A stretch of 64,000 nt of DNA from Fasciola hepatica. Taxonomy: Eukaryota; Platyhelminthes; Trematoda; Plagiorchiida; Fasciolidae. The stretch is taken from the NCBI GenBank assembly GCA_948099385.1, contig CANUEZ040000164.1, positions 4,540,501 to 4,604,500 on the forward strand. Reading direction: 5' to 3'. This document shows positions 25,109 to 36,439 of this stretch, one piece after another. Numbering within the stretch: position 1 is the stretch's first letter; the number at the start of each line of letters is the position of its first letter. Below the pieces are notes generated by a model that was not told the origin of the DNA, made no database searches, and was given only the letters and a program-made list of their open reading frames with translations. The position numbers and the translations under genes are program-made.

Positions 25109-25345
25109 GTGAAGAAATATTCACCGACATTCTGGGGCCAGCAGGCTACTTCAACCGACCACAGCTTCGACTGCCTAACAAAGCCCGTTGACTTGACAGA
25201 ACTGGAACGTTGGTCTAAGCGTAACACGCTGTCCAATCAGAGATTCGGGTTGGAAAGTAAGTCGAGCAAGCATAGTCGAACGGGGCGAACATCAGTCACT
25301 TCTAACCAAAATGTCACAGTGCGGGGCATGCGAAGAACAAATTAG
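25109..25345 (+). other. unidentified 78-residue frame in repeat A, with copies at 62.6 and 48.3 kb
   Basis: This frame contains WGQQATSTDHSF and ERWSKRNTLS followed by LESKSSKHSR. The B copy (62,562-62,804) differs by a few residues. A diverged minus-strand copy at 48.2-48.44 kb still reads GQQATSTDHSF, KPVDL and WSKRNTLS in one frame. Keeping the frame across an older copy is mildly suggestive of former coding function, but nothing identifies a domain. Confidence 0.3.
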
Positions 25346-25914
25346 GAATGAGATGGTGTGTGTGTATTTGTACGGGGTGCAGGTTTGTCATGTGGCTGAC
25401 TGGTCTATGGTGATCACAGTATTGATCTTTGTTTTGCCTATATTTAAGTATGGATAGGAATAAACGTGTTTCATACCACAATTTGATTGATGCACAAAAA
25501 GTACACCAAATATTATACCGAGGTCGGGCTATACAAAATCGATATCACCAGACACCCCATTGAGCTTTTTTCCGAGGATTCATTTGCCTGTGTGATAATT
25601 TTTCGTATTTATTACGTAACTTGTTATTATTGATCCTACGGCTGAAGTAAAATTTGTCTGATTATTCCCGGTGAGCACATTATGAGAAGACAGATTGGCG
25701 ATCAATCTCGTGATTCATACTCATGCCAATACATCACATGACATGAGTATGACTCACTGAAGTAACTTTTTTACCAAACATTTATTCTCATTTCCTGATC
25801 ATATGAGTCTATATTGTTTTGACACTGGTCAACTCGAAGATCGAATTGCGAATGACATCGCCTCCGTCTTGAGTTTATCCTGCTTAAATCGACGAAGTAA
25901 TTTTCCCCCAAAAT

Positions 25915-25975
25915 GCTGTCATTATATAAGGAACTTGTTGTCCATTCGTCCTCCCTACAGTGGTGATCAACCTTG
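25915..25975 (+). promoter_or_regulatory. TATA-box-like site and possible LTR end/primer-binding relic
   Basis: ATTATATAAGG at about 25,920 is followed 30-40 bases later by CTCCCTACAG and then TGGTGATCAACC. A TATA box upstream of a CA end followed by TGGTGA is what the end of a fluke gypsy-type LTR and its tRNA primer-binding site would look like. The same arrangement recurs at about 63,375-63,420, and in diverged form at 40,800-40,850 (TTATATAATGG, then CCCTACAATCATGATG). The primer-site match is short and partial; this is inference. Confidence 0.35.
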
Positions 25976-27359
25976 TGGGAAGCTCAAGTGTATTGACCAT
26001 TGAGCAAGAGTGTACATGGTATACACGCCCAAGGAGAGGCAGCAACGGCGAAACCAGGCATGTGCTTCCGGGAATATTTTGTCCAATCATCCTAATATAA
26101 TATAATACTGCTTACTTGCTTACACTTTATTTCATGATATTCAATTAAAAATGTGGAACAATGTTTCAGGTACGCCACGGGTGCAGTGGAAAGCTGTCGA
26201 AAGAGTACGTGATAGACAGCAAAACATTTGTTCACCATGACCGCTAGGTCTACAATTAGTCAGTATGAGTATATGGCCATCTTAGAGATCATCTCCTCCA
26301 TCTGCTCCAGTAAAGTTCCAATATTCTCGGATTTGTCTATTATTCATATCCCTGAATTGGTCAAGTAGATTAAACTAGTTTGATATATGAGCACATGGAA
26401 GTCATAAAATGAAATGAAATTTGGTCAATCTCGTCTAAATAAGAGTCACGGAAAGTGTGAAACTTTATTTGAAAACACAAAGAACCTTTGCTATGGAGAT
26501 GCATTCCACAGCTCTTTCAATGTGTTTATATCATCAACTTTGAAGCAGCAATGAAAGGATTTACATAGCAAACTGTCTGTCCCGTTAAAAATCGGAACAT
26601 ATGAAGCTGCTTATATCCAAGCACTAGTAAAACATCTATCCAACAGTGTAACGCATGTGTTGCAGAATAACGGAGTTCGTTCGATCAAAAGCGAATGATC
26701 ACTAAGAAATCTTATGCAATTTTTAGGTGAGTATAGTACAGTTGGTAAAAATACGATCTTCATATATGAAGTTGGGTTATGATCTGTACATTCATGCATG
26801 TTTTATACGTGCATCGGCTGGTGATGATGGAGTGGTGTGAGGCCGGAATACAGTGTCTCCGATTCACGAAGCATCATTATCTGTCGTCTTTGTTGGGCGA
26901 CGGTAATCCACTGTCGCTGGGGTAGGCAGCCTGCATTATCTGTTGCAGCCGTGTGCGATTGCTAACTTGGTGCATTGGGTCTCTATCCCAATAGTAAAAC
27001 TATATTACTACATTCACAATTGAAAAGAGAGTAGGGAAACACCAGTCGTATTTTACGAATAAGCTTCATCCGAATGAACACGTGTTGATCATCAGGAACT
27101 AGCAAATCCAACCGTTGTGCCGTTTGATTGATTAAATAGTCCCTATAGATCTCAGCAAAAATGGTTCGTACACAGCACGTTTTTCTAGAGTTCAGTTGAT
27201 CGTTATCTAAGAAGAGGTTGGCCACGGTGTGCAACTACGAAGTTCCACCATAAATCGTTTTATCTTTCAATCAAATTTTTACGCACAAGAGTGAGGACAA
27301 AGAGCCTTAAAAATGCTTGTTTGGATATAAAATAAAATACAATGAAAAAAATTCGAGGA

Positions 27360-27495
27360 AGAGGCGGTGGCCAATGATAGACTGCCAAAAACGAAAATGA
27401 CCAGCCTTGGTGAGAATCGAACCCTGTTTTTTTTTGGTCAAAAATTCATGATGATAAGTATTCGATCACCTGCATAGTTGTCTCAAAATGTGTTC
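27360..27495 (-). repeat. tRNA-derived SINE-like sequence (A2 copy)
   Basis: On the minus strand, an internal RNA polymerase III B box, GGTTCGATTCTC, ends near 27,414. It is preceded about 35-45 bases upstream by a loose A-box-like run (GGTGATCGAATACTTATC). A poly-A/T run of about nine sits between them. The downstream body (CTGGTCATTTTCG...GGCAGTCT) matches the copy at 42.3 kb. It resembles a tRNA-related SINE head rather than a functional tRNA, because the cloverleaf cannot be closed. Confidence 0.5.
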
Positions 27496-28132
27496 GATCG
27501 GTTGATTTGCATTCACATGGATAACGAAGAATCTGTGATATCACGTAGGGATTTATTCGGCCTAAAGTGGAAATGTTTTCAGTTTGACAGTGTTAAAGCG
27601 TTACTGAGAGAAAGGTTTTGTTTTCGAATTACGCTTCATTGATGCCTACACGAAATTCAAGATACACTGATAAATTAGGACGGGCTGATCACGTGACTTT
27701 GACATATTTGAATGTTACAGTTTATCGGCTGTCACTTGGGAAGGTACTCTTGCCTTGCAATTTTGGGCTAGATTCCAGTCGGTCGGACAAAGTGCAATGG
27801 TTTTTGTCATCGGTGTTTTGAGTTGCGCTAGCCTAAAAGCTAGATGCAGGCCCAACAGTAAAAATCAAACAGAACTGGTGGCTTATTACGAGTGTTTTAT
27901 TTTCAGCTTGGCCAATAAGCTGAAGTTCGGCCCTCTCGTGTCGTAACAAACAGGAATATGCCATTTAATGAGGTAATGTTAGATGGACTCAAAGAATGCA
28001 CCAGACAGCATCAGCCAACCGAGTTCCAACGTTGCCTGAAAACCTATCACCGCCATGGGTTGACAACGTGACACACAAGGAAACTTCACCTTATGTTCTT
28101 CAATGCTTGCGGTTTGACTAAAGTTACCTTGC

Positions 28133-28405
28133 TTATACTAGGTTTCTAGAATCCCGCGTCAATGCTAACAACGGCTCCGTTGGAGGGGATAATATTTTAG
28201 TCTGATTGAAGATTCTATAAATTCCACCTGAATCCTCCACGTTTCGCAGTGAGGAGTACATTTTGTGCGTGAATCCCAGAAGAATTTTAGTGGAGCATTG
28301 CTGAACTTTCCTAATACCAGTAGTGTCCCGCACAAAAGAAGCGACCCAAGCTTGGACACATTATTCTGGGCCTGACCTAACCATCGCTGTGTAGAAAGAC
28401 AACAT
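28133..28405 (-). mobile_element. LINE RT carboxy-terminal fragment (CR1-like), minus strand
   Basis: Read on the minus strand, the sequence gives MVRSGPE, a stop, then CVQAW, then VRDTTGIRKVQQCSTKILLG. This matches the block after the RT palm in CR1/Jockey LINEs: a Val-Arg-Pro-x-Leu-Glu-Tyr stretch, a Gln-Ala-Trp, then Leu-Glu-Lys-Val-Gln-Arg-Arg-Ala-Thr-Lys. The following residues (YSSLRNVEDSG) are badly eroded. It is a dead fragment of about 90 codons, with no palm or endonuclease nearby on this strand. Confidence 0.65.
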
Positions 28406-30284
28406 CACGAAAGCTTCTCTAGACTCTACGGTGCGGCAGCGGCAGTCAAACACTGCTGAGATGACTGGAAACAATGGTTCATCAAGACTCCGAAGTTGTG
28501 AAATCTGTAGCACTTTGTATTACTTTCAGGTTTTATAGGTCTGGATATTTTGATTCTGCATCGATGTTCTGGGTGAAATTCCAAGAACGCATCCCTCGCC
28601 CTCGGGTTTGCAAGCTCCATGAGCACCGACCAGGGGAGTCGTTGGTCTCCCTCTTTGTAATTCCATTTATCCAACCTGAAGATTCTCTTCAGTACAGATT
28701 GCCCTGAGAGCCCCGCCATCAATATAAATTTTGATACGTGGTGTTAAACATTCGTATCCTTCGGTCTGGCTGCCCGGCAGACAGGATCAAGGATGCCTTC
28801 CACCACTACATAACGGTTTCTTCGCATAGATATTTCTGTATTCTTTATTAACTTGCCACTGATGAGTGCTACTGTGTCCAACTTGTCCCTGACAACCACC
28901 AAATCCACTGCTTGCTTGTCAACCATTCTAAGCACTTGAGACATTTACAACTAAGGGTACTTACTTGACTTGTTACTAACAATACCATTTCGTATGAAGA
29001 TAAATTTTGTGGTTCATCCAATGACCGAATCCATCCCTGAGGAGCCAGAGTGGTCCATAACTTTCAGTCTACCTGATATTTTGACTTATGGACATTTAGG
29101 TTTGCAGATATCAAGGCATTCCCAGTGAACCCATTTAAAACATAGTTGTTTATCAAACAAATTGAACACCTTAGGGCGAAATCAGCTACATTCCCGGTGA
29201 TACATGCTGTGATAGACATCAACCCATATTCCGTTCTCTACCACATGACAGGGTTTGGTTTTCACGCAGATGGAATAAGCTTTTATCGGCCTGACGGCGG
29301 TGTGTTCACAAGTTTCAGTCTCCGGCTCATTTCAGCAGAGAACAAAAAATCCTAAACGGCGAACTTCGGGAATTTAGGTAGTTTTGGTAGTGGATTATTG
29401 TAAAGAGGGTCAAGTTGGGAGTGCCCTGCTATTAAAGCGACCAAAATTTTAGGGAGTATCAACGTTGGTTGTGAGAGACTCAACAGCCGGTTTTTTCGTT
29501 ACTCGTTGCTCAAGAACCTTCGACCAGAACCAGATCTCCGCTGTGTTCCGTAAATTTCAACGGCCAGTTTGCCACACAAGTTTGATGACTTGGATTTTCT
29601 CTTTCCTGTTGGTCCAAACAAGTGAATTCCTAATGCTGGGACAAAGTTCGTCCGATGACAGTAACCTTCTATTCCTATCCCTGCGCAAATGCTACCAGCT
29701 CGATACCAATGCAGGGTGAGGGTTTATTCGGTGCATTCAATCTTATTCCAATAGCTTGATGCTGCTAGCGTCGGTCTTATTTTACAAGCAGAATCAACCG
29801 TCATTGTCGATAGGACTTCATTATAAAACTGCTTCTGGAGAAAATGAGCACCTGGGAAGTATGTGTCAATCCTCAAAACGTTTTTTCATAACATCGTAGG
29901 TCGAGTGGGGAACTTAAGTCAGATTTTGCCCCCTTCTGTTTCTTCATTGGAGTACCATATAGTTGCCATATTTTGCCATTTCCTTTCAACTGTTTCACAC
30001 ATGTTGTTCCTCGGAATGCTTTACCTATCCATCCAGGCGGTGGCGATGAGCTCCTTATAGAGAACACTTATTTCTATTTGGAGTAAACATAGGGAATCTG
30101 CTTGTTGACTGACAATGCACAGCCAATACAGTACGCTCTGAACCACTGGGCAATGGAGGTATCCAAGTACAATTAGCTTTTGGAAGACTGACTCGAAAAT
30201 GTGCTTTCACTCACCCTGTGTTTATCCGCTGGAGTTATTCGACTAAATAAATTACCTCAGGAGCCTGATCACAGCTGCGAATGG
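28406..30284. other. A2 sequence with no recognised gene
   Basis: Minus-strand frames at 28,426-28,722 and 28,744-28,944 align in DNA with 42.89-43.4 kb of D but do not stay open there. A stretch of about 0.85 kb (28.9-29.74 kb) has no D counterpart; GATGAGTGCTACT at 28,861 and GATGCTGCTAGCG at 29,759 both resemble the single D site at 43,355, so it may be an insertion. Frames at 29,146-29,355 and 29,465-29,719 within it are unrecognised. Confidence 0.4.
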
Positions 30285-30620
30285 TGTTGGGGATGCAATT
30301 TTTTCATGCATACTGAGGGTTAGAACAGATCCAGCAAACCTGCGCCATCCATGTCGTCACCGAAATATCTGGGTTGCTCGTAAGTGCCTGGTTTATGTCG
30401 ACGCAGTTCGCAGTGGATTACTCTACTGCTGCGAGACCCGGTCAGATCGCGTTAAGAATGTTCGGCGTCTTTCTGCGTTTATCATTTGATATCTCCGGAG
30501 CATTGCTCGAGCCGCTTGGTCTAGGCCACTGATAGTCACCCATTCAACAGAGTGGTCGCTCTAAACCGCGTCTGGTAGCCTAGACATTTTTTGTGTTAGC
30601 CCGCTCATCATTCATTATTC
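30285..30620 (+). mobile_element. RTE-clade LINE carboxy-terminal fragment, + strand
   Basis: The + strand reads ANLRHPCRHRNIWVARKC, then VYVDAVRSGLLYCCETRSD and VKNVRRLSAFI, followed by LRSIARAAWSRP. This is the tail of the RT in RTE-type elements such as fluke SR2-like LINEs, where Val-Arg-Ser-x-Leu-Leu-Tyr-Gly-Cys-Glu-Thr-Trp precedes an Asp-Val-Arg-Arg-Leu and Leu-Arg-Ser-Ile-Ala block. Gly and Trp of the first block are changed here (Cys and Arg) and there is a stop. It is absent from the D copy, so it arrived after the A2/D duplication or was lost from D. Confidence 0.82.
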
Positions 30621-30756
30621 CGCACTCTATTCGCACGTAGAAAACTAAAAAACATGAAATGTCCTTCGATGACCACCGGAAATGTTCATCTATATTTTGG
30701 GACCTTTCTTTTGCACTTGTCTTTGATTCATAGACATCAACTTTGATTCTAAGTCA

Positions 30757-30759
<3 letters not shown>

Positions 30760-30822
<63 letters not shown>
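30760..30822. repeat. (TA)n microsatellite
   Basis: An uninterrupted AT dinucleotide tract of about 62 bases, 140 bases after the RTE fragment. Such tracts often lie at the 3' ends of LINE insertions, which may be its origin. Confidence 0.98.
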
Positions 30823-30825
<3 letters not shown>

Positions 30826-32264
30826 TCAGCAATCAGTAAAAAATCTGCCAAGCTCTGTGGGCCGTGTGTTCTTTCGACATTAAACAGTGTGCATTTTGTG
30901 CATCCAAAATGACTTGTTCATTTGCTCACTCGGTATTATATTTCGACCGTGAATAGGTGTGAAGGCAGTTGGTAAACGTCGATTAATTTGAGGAAAAAAT
31001 TTGGTTTACTACAGATTTCATCGGTGTGTGTGGGTCCATCTCTTGAAGTAATTTTGTAAATTACTTGATGAATCTCGGCTGTCGTACAGAGCAAAAATAC
31101 CATTCAATAAGTAAAAATGTGTTTTTAAATGTGTCAGTATTATTTCTATTTGGCAAAATTTCAAGACTACTTCCCCTTCGATAGTCGCGTGCCAACTTTG
31201 TTCACCTGAATCATAACTACCAGTATGCTGTACTCAGCAATACTAACTCGTGACACAACCAAACAATTTTCAACTATTTAGGTCTAGTTTTGCGTTCTGC
31301 AAACTTCGGTGTACTGGACGTGCGAAAAGCTGACTTCATTCTATACTCTGCCACCTACTGTCTTCATTGATGTTCTATGGCAGGACAATCACTTGATTCA
31401 ACAGGTTGACAGAACGATGTCAATGTCAAATCACAACGTAAGCAAGACGAAGTGTAGCTCATGATTACCTACACATTGTGTAGTACTAATTATAGAATAT
31501 AATTTGGTTGTAAAATTTATCAGGTATTTCAGTTGAAAATACTGGACTGAGAAAGGGTGAATGGCTTATGGAAAATCCTAAATGAGCTATGAAATCTACC
31601 AAGAGAATTCAGTATCATACCTTATTTTCTACCACATTTCTATGATGTGCCTGACTGACGATGCACGGGTTATTATTTTCAACTAAACAATTTTCAAATA
31701 ATTTCGAAACCATATTCTTAACGTCACCAAAATGAAGATTTCATTCACCAAGCGTGAATAGAAGCACCTACGCATCCTTTGGAAAGGAAGCTTTGACTTT
31801 GACTCGAAATCATTACCAAGCCGAATAGAGCAGCATTTTACTTCGGATGGAACCGACTCCTTTGCGTGGTATTTCAATCCACGACTCACGATGAGCTTGA
31901 AGTTTATCCCTGATAATGCAGTGACCGTTCGAGACTACGGAATTCACAACTTTCTATTTCCCATGTTCAAACACTTCATTGAACGATGTCAGTCAATCAG
32001 TTCAGTTCATTTCATCAAACAAACCTCGATATTCGTTTCGGATACTATGTTCCAGCATCATCGAGTCGAGGCTCAAATAATTAGAAGCATGAAGTGAATA
32101 GAGCCGAAGCAAGGTAAGAAGTTCGAATCACGAATACAAGGAAAGAGTTCGAATGCAACTACGCCACTGGCCGCGGAGCCTCGTCTTATCACTTGATATC
32201 TTCTGCCATTCGGTTGCAGGTCACGTGAACGCCAAAACCGCAAGTCCAACACATCCTAATTGGC

Positions 32265-32585
32265 CAAGTCCATTGATCATGGTTTTCATACCTCTCTACC
32301 ATATTATGGACTGATCACCTCTATGTACCTTCCAATCACTACCGGTCTCAGACAACTTTCGCCGGGTAAGTATATCGGTGTGCATGCGTTACACACATCG
32401 CAATCCCCTTAACGTGTTTCGATTCACTTTTTGATCCAGAGACGCACCTCTGGTTCCTAACATTCCACATTTAACATAATTACCGCTGATTAGGTGTTAC
32501 CACCACATTCAGACAGTGCTACGAGGCCAACACTGCTCGAACACTGACAGTCTTCGCCAATCCTATAACCTGATCGGATATGTTT
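32265..32585. repeat. dispersed repeat, copy 2 of 3
   Basis: This corresponds to 4,865-5,165 and 46,985-47,290: GGTTTTCATACC near the left, a TTTCGCCGGG-type centre, then CCACATTTAACATAATTACCGCTG and CTTCGCC at the right. The open minus-strand frame seen in the other two copies is broken here. Confidence 0.5.
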
Positions 32586-32639
32586 CTGAGCTGTATAGAA
32601 GGTAAGATCTAACAGCCGCTGCGTTCAATCGACACTTGA

Positions 32640-33950
32640 CAGAAAATCGGATGTAACAACGTCGGACCAGGTGACTGTATACGAGATAACACTTTGTCAA
32701 ATGATACTGTTCTCAAAAGAGAATACGGCTATCCTAAGAATCGTTATACGTGCGAAATTGAAGGGGAAAGACGGAGGAGAGCAACCTTGTCAAACTTCAA
32801 TTTCGGTGTCGCACTCGGATGAAAGATCCTCGTTAGCACGATTTCGACGTTGGGTATTTGTATGCAAGCATTGGGAAAGTGAAATCTATTTTTCTGGCGC
32901 GCCCTTCAATGCGAGGAAATCCCAGAGAAAAGTGCAGCTGACTGATTCGCGTGCCACATTGCGATGAAGGAAGACGGAGATTGTGGGACTGCAGAGGGTT
33001 TGCTTGTGCTCTACGATTCATCGAAGAATAAAAACGTGATCGACTCATCCCCGGCCAGGTATGAAGCCGGCTTGATTATCACGGGTGCGAATTTCACGAG
33101 TGCTGCATAATTGATAAAGAATATTCCTCGCGACCAATTTGGAAGCGATACTTACCAAGCTTATTTCTCTATGGACTTCACAACAGGACCTGTCAGCTTC
33201 CATGTGAATTAGCACAATTGCTGATTCGCACCATTGCCGGGGAGTCAATTCACAAACTCAGTTCACCCGAAGAAGTTTTGTTTAATCCGAAACCAAAGGT
33301 TGGCGTTCGTCCTTGGGGAAGGGCGGAGTAAACCCATCCGCTCCAGTGGATTTGTGCCTTATCGAGTAATTTTCTCCAAGATAACTTTCATTTCTGATGA
33401 AGAATTGATGTACACATGCATTGGTTCTTCTGGGTGCTGGACTTCCGGCTGCATCAATAACTGTGTAGACAGCTCTGTCGGAAAACCAAGTTGTCTATTC
33501 CTGTCTCAAAGCAACTGCGCAGAACGGGTGACCTTGAAGTGGGTGCTACTATGGACGAGAGGCAAACAGAAGCGAGCATGTACCAGGGTGTGATCTGAGT
33601 ACACAAGCGTAAACCAAAATGCACGGCAATCTTTACCTGATCCACACCACCGGTGACCAATTAAAATATGGTCAACCTGAGTTCAACATTGTGAAAACGT
33701 GGGAGTACACCATGTGAGCGTATGCCGCTTCTTATGGCTATCACTAATCACCGGACTTCCTGACAAGCGAATAGTAAAGTGAGAGAATGTGGCCGTATCT
33801 GGGATGTGAATGGTGATCACTGGAGTGAGGTCTTGCATACGTGTCTCGGAGACCCAACACACATCTATTTCAAATGTGGCGAGGGTTTCAGTGGGAGCAG
33901 CCAGTTGCCCTATCTGACGTAGTGTGCAGACTTTGAATGCAGGTTATTGA
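32640..33950 (-). mobile_element. RTE-clade LINE remnant (endonuclease + RT fingers), minus strand
   Basis: Read on the minus strand from 33,950. Endonuclease amino end: VGQLAAPTETLATFEIDV followed by WVSETRMQD, matching the Leu-Ala-x-x-x-Ile-Asp-x-x-x-Val-Ser-Glu-Thr-Arg catalytic Glu block. After a gap comes TQVDHILIGHRW (the Ile-Asp-His-Ile block), CRAFW, then YSDHTLVHARF, the Ser-Asp-His catalytic block. RT: 33,248-33,045 with DRSCCEVHREISLVSIASKL and NQAGFIPGRG. Then, frameshifted, IDHVFILRRIVEH, LALKGAPEKYISL and QGCSPPSF, a relic of Arg-Gln-Gly-Cys-Pro-Leu-Ser-Pro. The palm Asp-Asp box is not found. About 300 bp of the endonuclease middle is missing. The element is inactive. Confidence 0.85.
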
Positions 33951-34744
33951 AGTGAGCACTTGGGTTTCATGGAGTGAGTTTGATTTACGCCCGAATCCTG
34001 AACTACTGTTTTCTTCAAAGCCACGATTACCTGCGGTGTTTTGCATCGATTCTAAATTGAAAAGATGCCGGTGGTACCAGGGCAAACCATACTTTGCGTC
34101 TGCCCGTAGAGGAAATGGGTTTCTTGGTAAACATAATCGGGCCAGTGACTCAAACGTCTTATGCTTAACACAGTGGTTTGTCAACCCATTACCGGGACGT
34201 GACAGGAGCTCAAGTGAAAGAACCTCTGGTCTGTCACATGAAACCTGTCTGTTGCACGCCTTCTGTCTTGTCTTCGCTTATGCTTTGTCATAGATCTGCC
34301 TTACCGGATTCACCCAGTGGAGCAAGCGTGAAGTGGGTTGAACAGTGTCTATTGGGTTGGCGGCTGTCTGGCTTGGGGCGTACAAATGCTGCCCAACGAA
34401 ACGTGTCGAGTTCTTCTACAGTGAAAATAAACTCCAGGTACTCTTATTCGAAGCCCATCTAATGGAGCTATTCTGACCGGTTAACATCTTCTCTTCACTG
34501 ACGTGTCCTCTCCTGGGGCAAGGCGTTTGGAACTAGATGTTATGTACCAAACTGCTTCAGAGACTACACTTCGTCTGGGCTCTACCCATCAAACTGACAG
34601 GCATAACTGCTTGTCCGAACTAAAGAAGACATACTGCTTAGCATTTTTGACCAAGGAGGCACGCAAATTGTCACAATACGTCAAGATGCAGTCTCGGCTT
34701 GATGAGTGTCAGTTAGAAGAAGAGGGTCAAGTATTTTCGTCTTC
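33951..34744. other. unassigned sequence between two opposed RTE fragments
   Basis: Frames at 33,937-34,293 (+), 34,178-34,462 (+) and 34,503-34,748 (+) are open but show no motif I recognise. The stretch may include 5' untranslated or linker regions of the RTE elements to either side. Confidence 0.35.
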
Positions 34745-35020
34745 TTAGCATCCGATTTCAAGGCTGAAGTGGCTCTGAGAGACTTAATATTACTCGTCAG
34801 TCGAACATCAGCGGTGAGACTTAGAAGTTCATGCACTGTGAGTGTTTGTTGTCCCGATAAGACTTATTTGTCTATACTTTCCTTGAAATGCAACCCAGAT
34901 GCAATCAAAAACAATTTTTATCAATGTAGCTACAATATTCTACGTAAAGCAAGATGGGCTGATACCGTGATTTTGGGTCAGGGATATGAATGTAGGAGTC
35001 CGTTGACTGCGACTTAACAA
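34745..35020 (+). mobile_element. RTE-clade LINE endonuclease middle fragment, + strand
   Basis: The + strand reads AEVALRDLILLVSRTSAVRLRS, then NPDAIKNNFYQCSYNILRKA and ARWADTVILGQGYECR-like residues (RWADTVILGQGYECR). This fits the middle of the RTE endonuclease: Ser-Arg-Leu-x-Ala-Val-Arg-Leu, then Ala-Ile-Lys-Asp-x-Phe-Tyr-x-x-Leu-x-x-Leu-Leu-Arg-x-Ala-Arg, then Asp-x-Val-Ile-Leu-Ala-Gly-Asp-x-Asn-Ala. The Gly-Asp-x-Asn block has decayed to Gly-Gln-Gly-Tyr-Glu. It is oriented opposite to the neighbouring RTE remnant, and contains the very part that remnant lacks. Confidence 0.75.
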
Positions 35021-35144
35021 GGCATATCAAAGAGGCACCTAAAGGTTAGATTCCAGTTACTCGGACTAAGTGGAATACTCTTTTTCTCCTAAATGTGACT
35101 AATTCCTGTTCTTCAATAGTAAAAAATTATGACTCCCGAGTCTC

Positions 35145-35345
35145 AGGTGCACCACAAGGCGTCCACCCCCTTCCAGTAAACAGTGGATCTGAATGGATTA
35201 CATAGCTATAGTGCCACAAATGGTGGGGTTGCATACAAGACCGTCGTTTGTACTAGAGCTTCCTCGTGATTCAGACCACGAAGTAAAATACACTAAGCTG
35301 CCAATGTGCTTATGCTGCGGTTAAAATCGCAGTGTGGGACGATGG
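35145..35345. repeat. diverged partial copy of the right end of repeat E
   Basis: The run CACCACAAGGCGTCCACCCC...GTAAACAGTGGATCTG...CTAAGCTGCCAATGTGCTTATGCTGCGG corresponds to 38,402-38,592 of E (TACCCCACACGGCCTCCACTC...GTCAACAGTGGATCCAC...CTAAGCTTGCAATGTGTTTCTATGGCCGC). Identity looks about 70%. It ends in a hairpin like that of E. Confidence 0.65.
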
Positions 35346-35805
35346 TGAGTTTGCGATAAGTTCTCCGGTCGATCTCGTTTATCCGTCTTCTAAAACGCGT
35401 TAGCTGTAGGGCTAGCTGTAACCCACCTGATGTCACCACTCAACAACGGTTGCTTAGCAAGAGTGCTTTACATTCCACCGGTCTCCTCAGGCCGTGATAC
35501 TCTGGATTTCTTCGGAATCAATGTGTCTTCTCGACCCATACCGGTCGATCTCGTCTGGAAGTGAGTACGATGGAGCACGACTCGTCATGAGATATAAACC
35601 TAACACTACTCTTCGTACGGACAACGAAATCTGACGGCTCCAACGTGCATCGAAGCTGGGACGTCCTGCCTTCATAGGAATTGCCCTGAGATTTTCTATT
35701 CCAATCGAGCCACCAATGGGAGGCCACTAGGTGTGAGTGGAACATTTATGAAATACAACGATTCACCAATTCACAATCGCCAACGGCGTCTCAGACACAT
35801 TTTAT
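35346..35805. other. no gene recognised
   Basis: Two overlapping minus-strand frames (35,487-35,745) have no motif. Confidence 0.35.
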
Positions 35806-36207
35806 TTGACTCTAAGCATCACTCCATACAAACTGAATTGCCAGACTCACCGTTTTGACAGTGTCCTGTTGGCAGATTATCTTTCGACCATGACCACCAA
35901 ACTTGCCGGAAACGAGTTCACTTTAATCCGCAACACAAGCAGTATATTGTGGAGCCTGATGGCGCAGGACCTGCTCCTAATCAGATGCCTATTGATCTTG
36001 CTGAAATTATTTATGCACCCGCAAACGTTAGAAAACGTACATATTCCATACGATGCATACCACTCTAATGAAAATATGGCTGATAATACTTACCTGGAAC
36101 AGGTTATTCGTGCTCTCGCACTCAATGAATCAGTTGGATTGCAGATGAATAACTCCTACAGGAAATTGAGCATTATCTATCTGAAAGTATCTCTATTCAA
36201 CTGGTAG
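35806..36207 (+). other. unidentified 133-residue frame with a homologous fragment at 57.6 kb
   Basis: The frame has a hydrophobic segment in its middle (LLLIRCLLILLKLFM, about residues 50-65). Its end, ALNESVGLQMNNSYRKLSI followed by IYLKVSLF, corresponds to ALNESVTLHKKMSGKNSSV followed by IYLKPSDF on the minus strand at 57,553-57,783. DNA identity over those 90 bases is roughly 65%, and the shared reading frame ends close to a stop in both. This hints at the carboxy end of a real protein family carried in the repeats. I do not recognise it. Confidence 0.35.
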
Positions 36208-36439
36208 TCGATTCATCGTATTTTCGACTCATACCTATTCACAAAACCAATAATGGTTCGTTCGCATAAAGATGCATATCCATTTGGTGTGAATGCTATG
36301 ATATTTTATTGAAATATACTGATAAGAAGGAAATCAAACATTCATCGACGTTGTTGTTGCGAAAAATGTATTAAATTAAATGTCTTAAATTAGTGTCCAT
36401 TTTAAAAGGAGGACTGTATAGCAACAGAAATAAGATTAT

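Larger units (their letters stand above)
19160..26500. repeat. segmental repeat A (partner of B at 52.95-63.77 kb)
   Basis: Sequence from the gypsy gag rightwards recurs in the same order and orientation in B. Matching landmarks include the gag (19.3-19.8 and 53.2-53.7 kb), GTTAACAAAAACATTTT (20,330 and 56,992), the frame at 22,724-22,927 (four residue differences from 60,168-60,371), 23,918-24,187 (61,371-61,640) and 24,916-25,345 (62,369-62,804). The best parts look about 97% identical. A lacks about 120 bp present in B at 53.78-53.9 kb, a 2.8-kb block (54.2-56.99 kb), about 110 bp at 57.55-57.66 kb, about 360 bp at 57.78-58.14 kb and about 290 bp at 58.86-59.15 kb. Frames within A are not recognised and have no domain motifs. 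Confidence 0.9.
25460..32600. repeat. repeat A2, older partner of D (40.15-47.48 kb)
   Basis: Landmarks shared in order with D: GAATAAACG-GTTTCATACC-type start (25,460; 40,150), the TATA/LTR-like run (25.92; 40.80), TGGAAAGCTGTCGAAAGAGTACG (26,188; 41,071, close to identical for about 300 bp), CGACGGTAATCCACTGTCGCTG (26,899; 41,769), the tRNA-like SINE (27.4; 42.33), GTCGAGTGG after CCTCAAAA (29.9; 43.5), and AGAGCCGAAGCAAGGT (32.1; 46.82). Most of it looks about 70-80% identical, so this duplication is older than A/B. The A side has the RTE fragment at 30.3 kb that D lacks; D has about 1.5 kb at 43.8-45.3 kb that A lacks. Confidence 0.8.
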
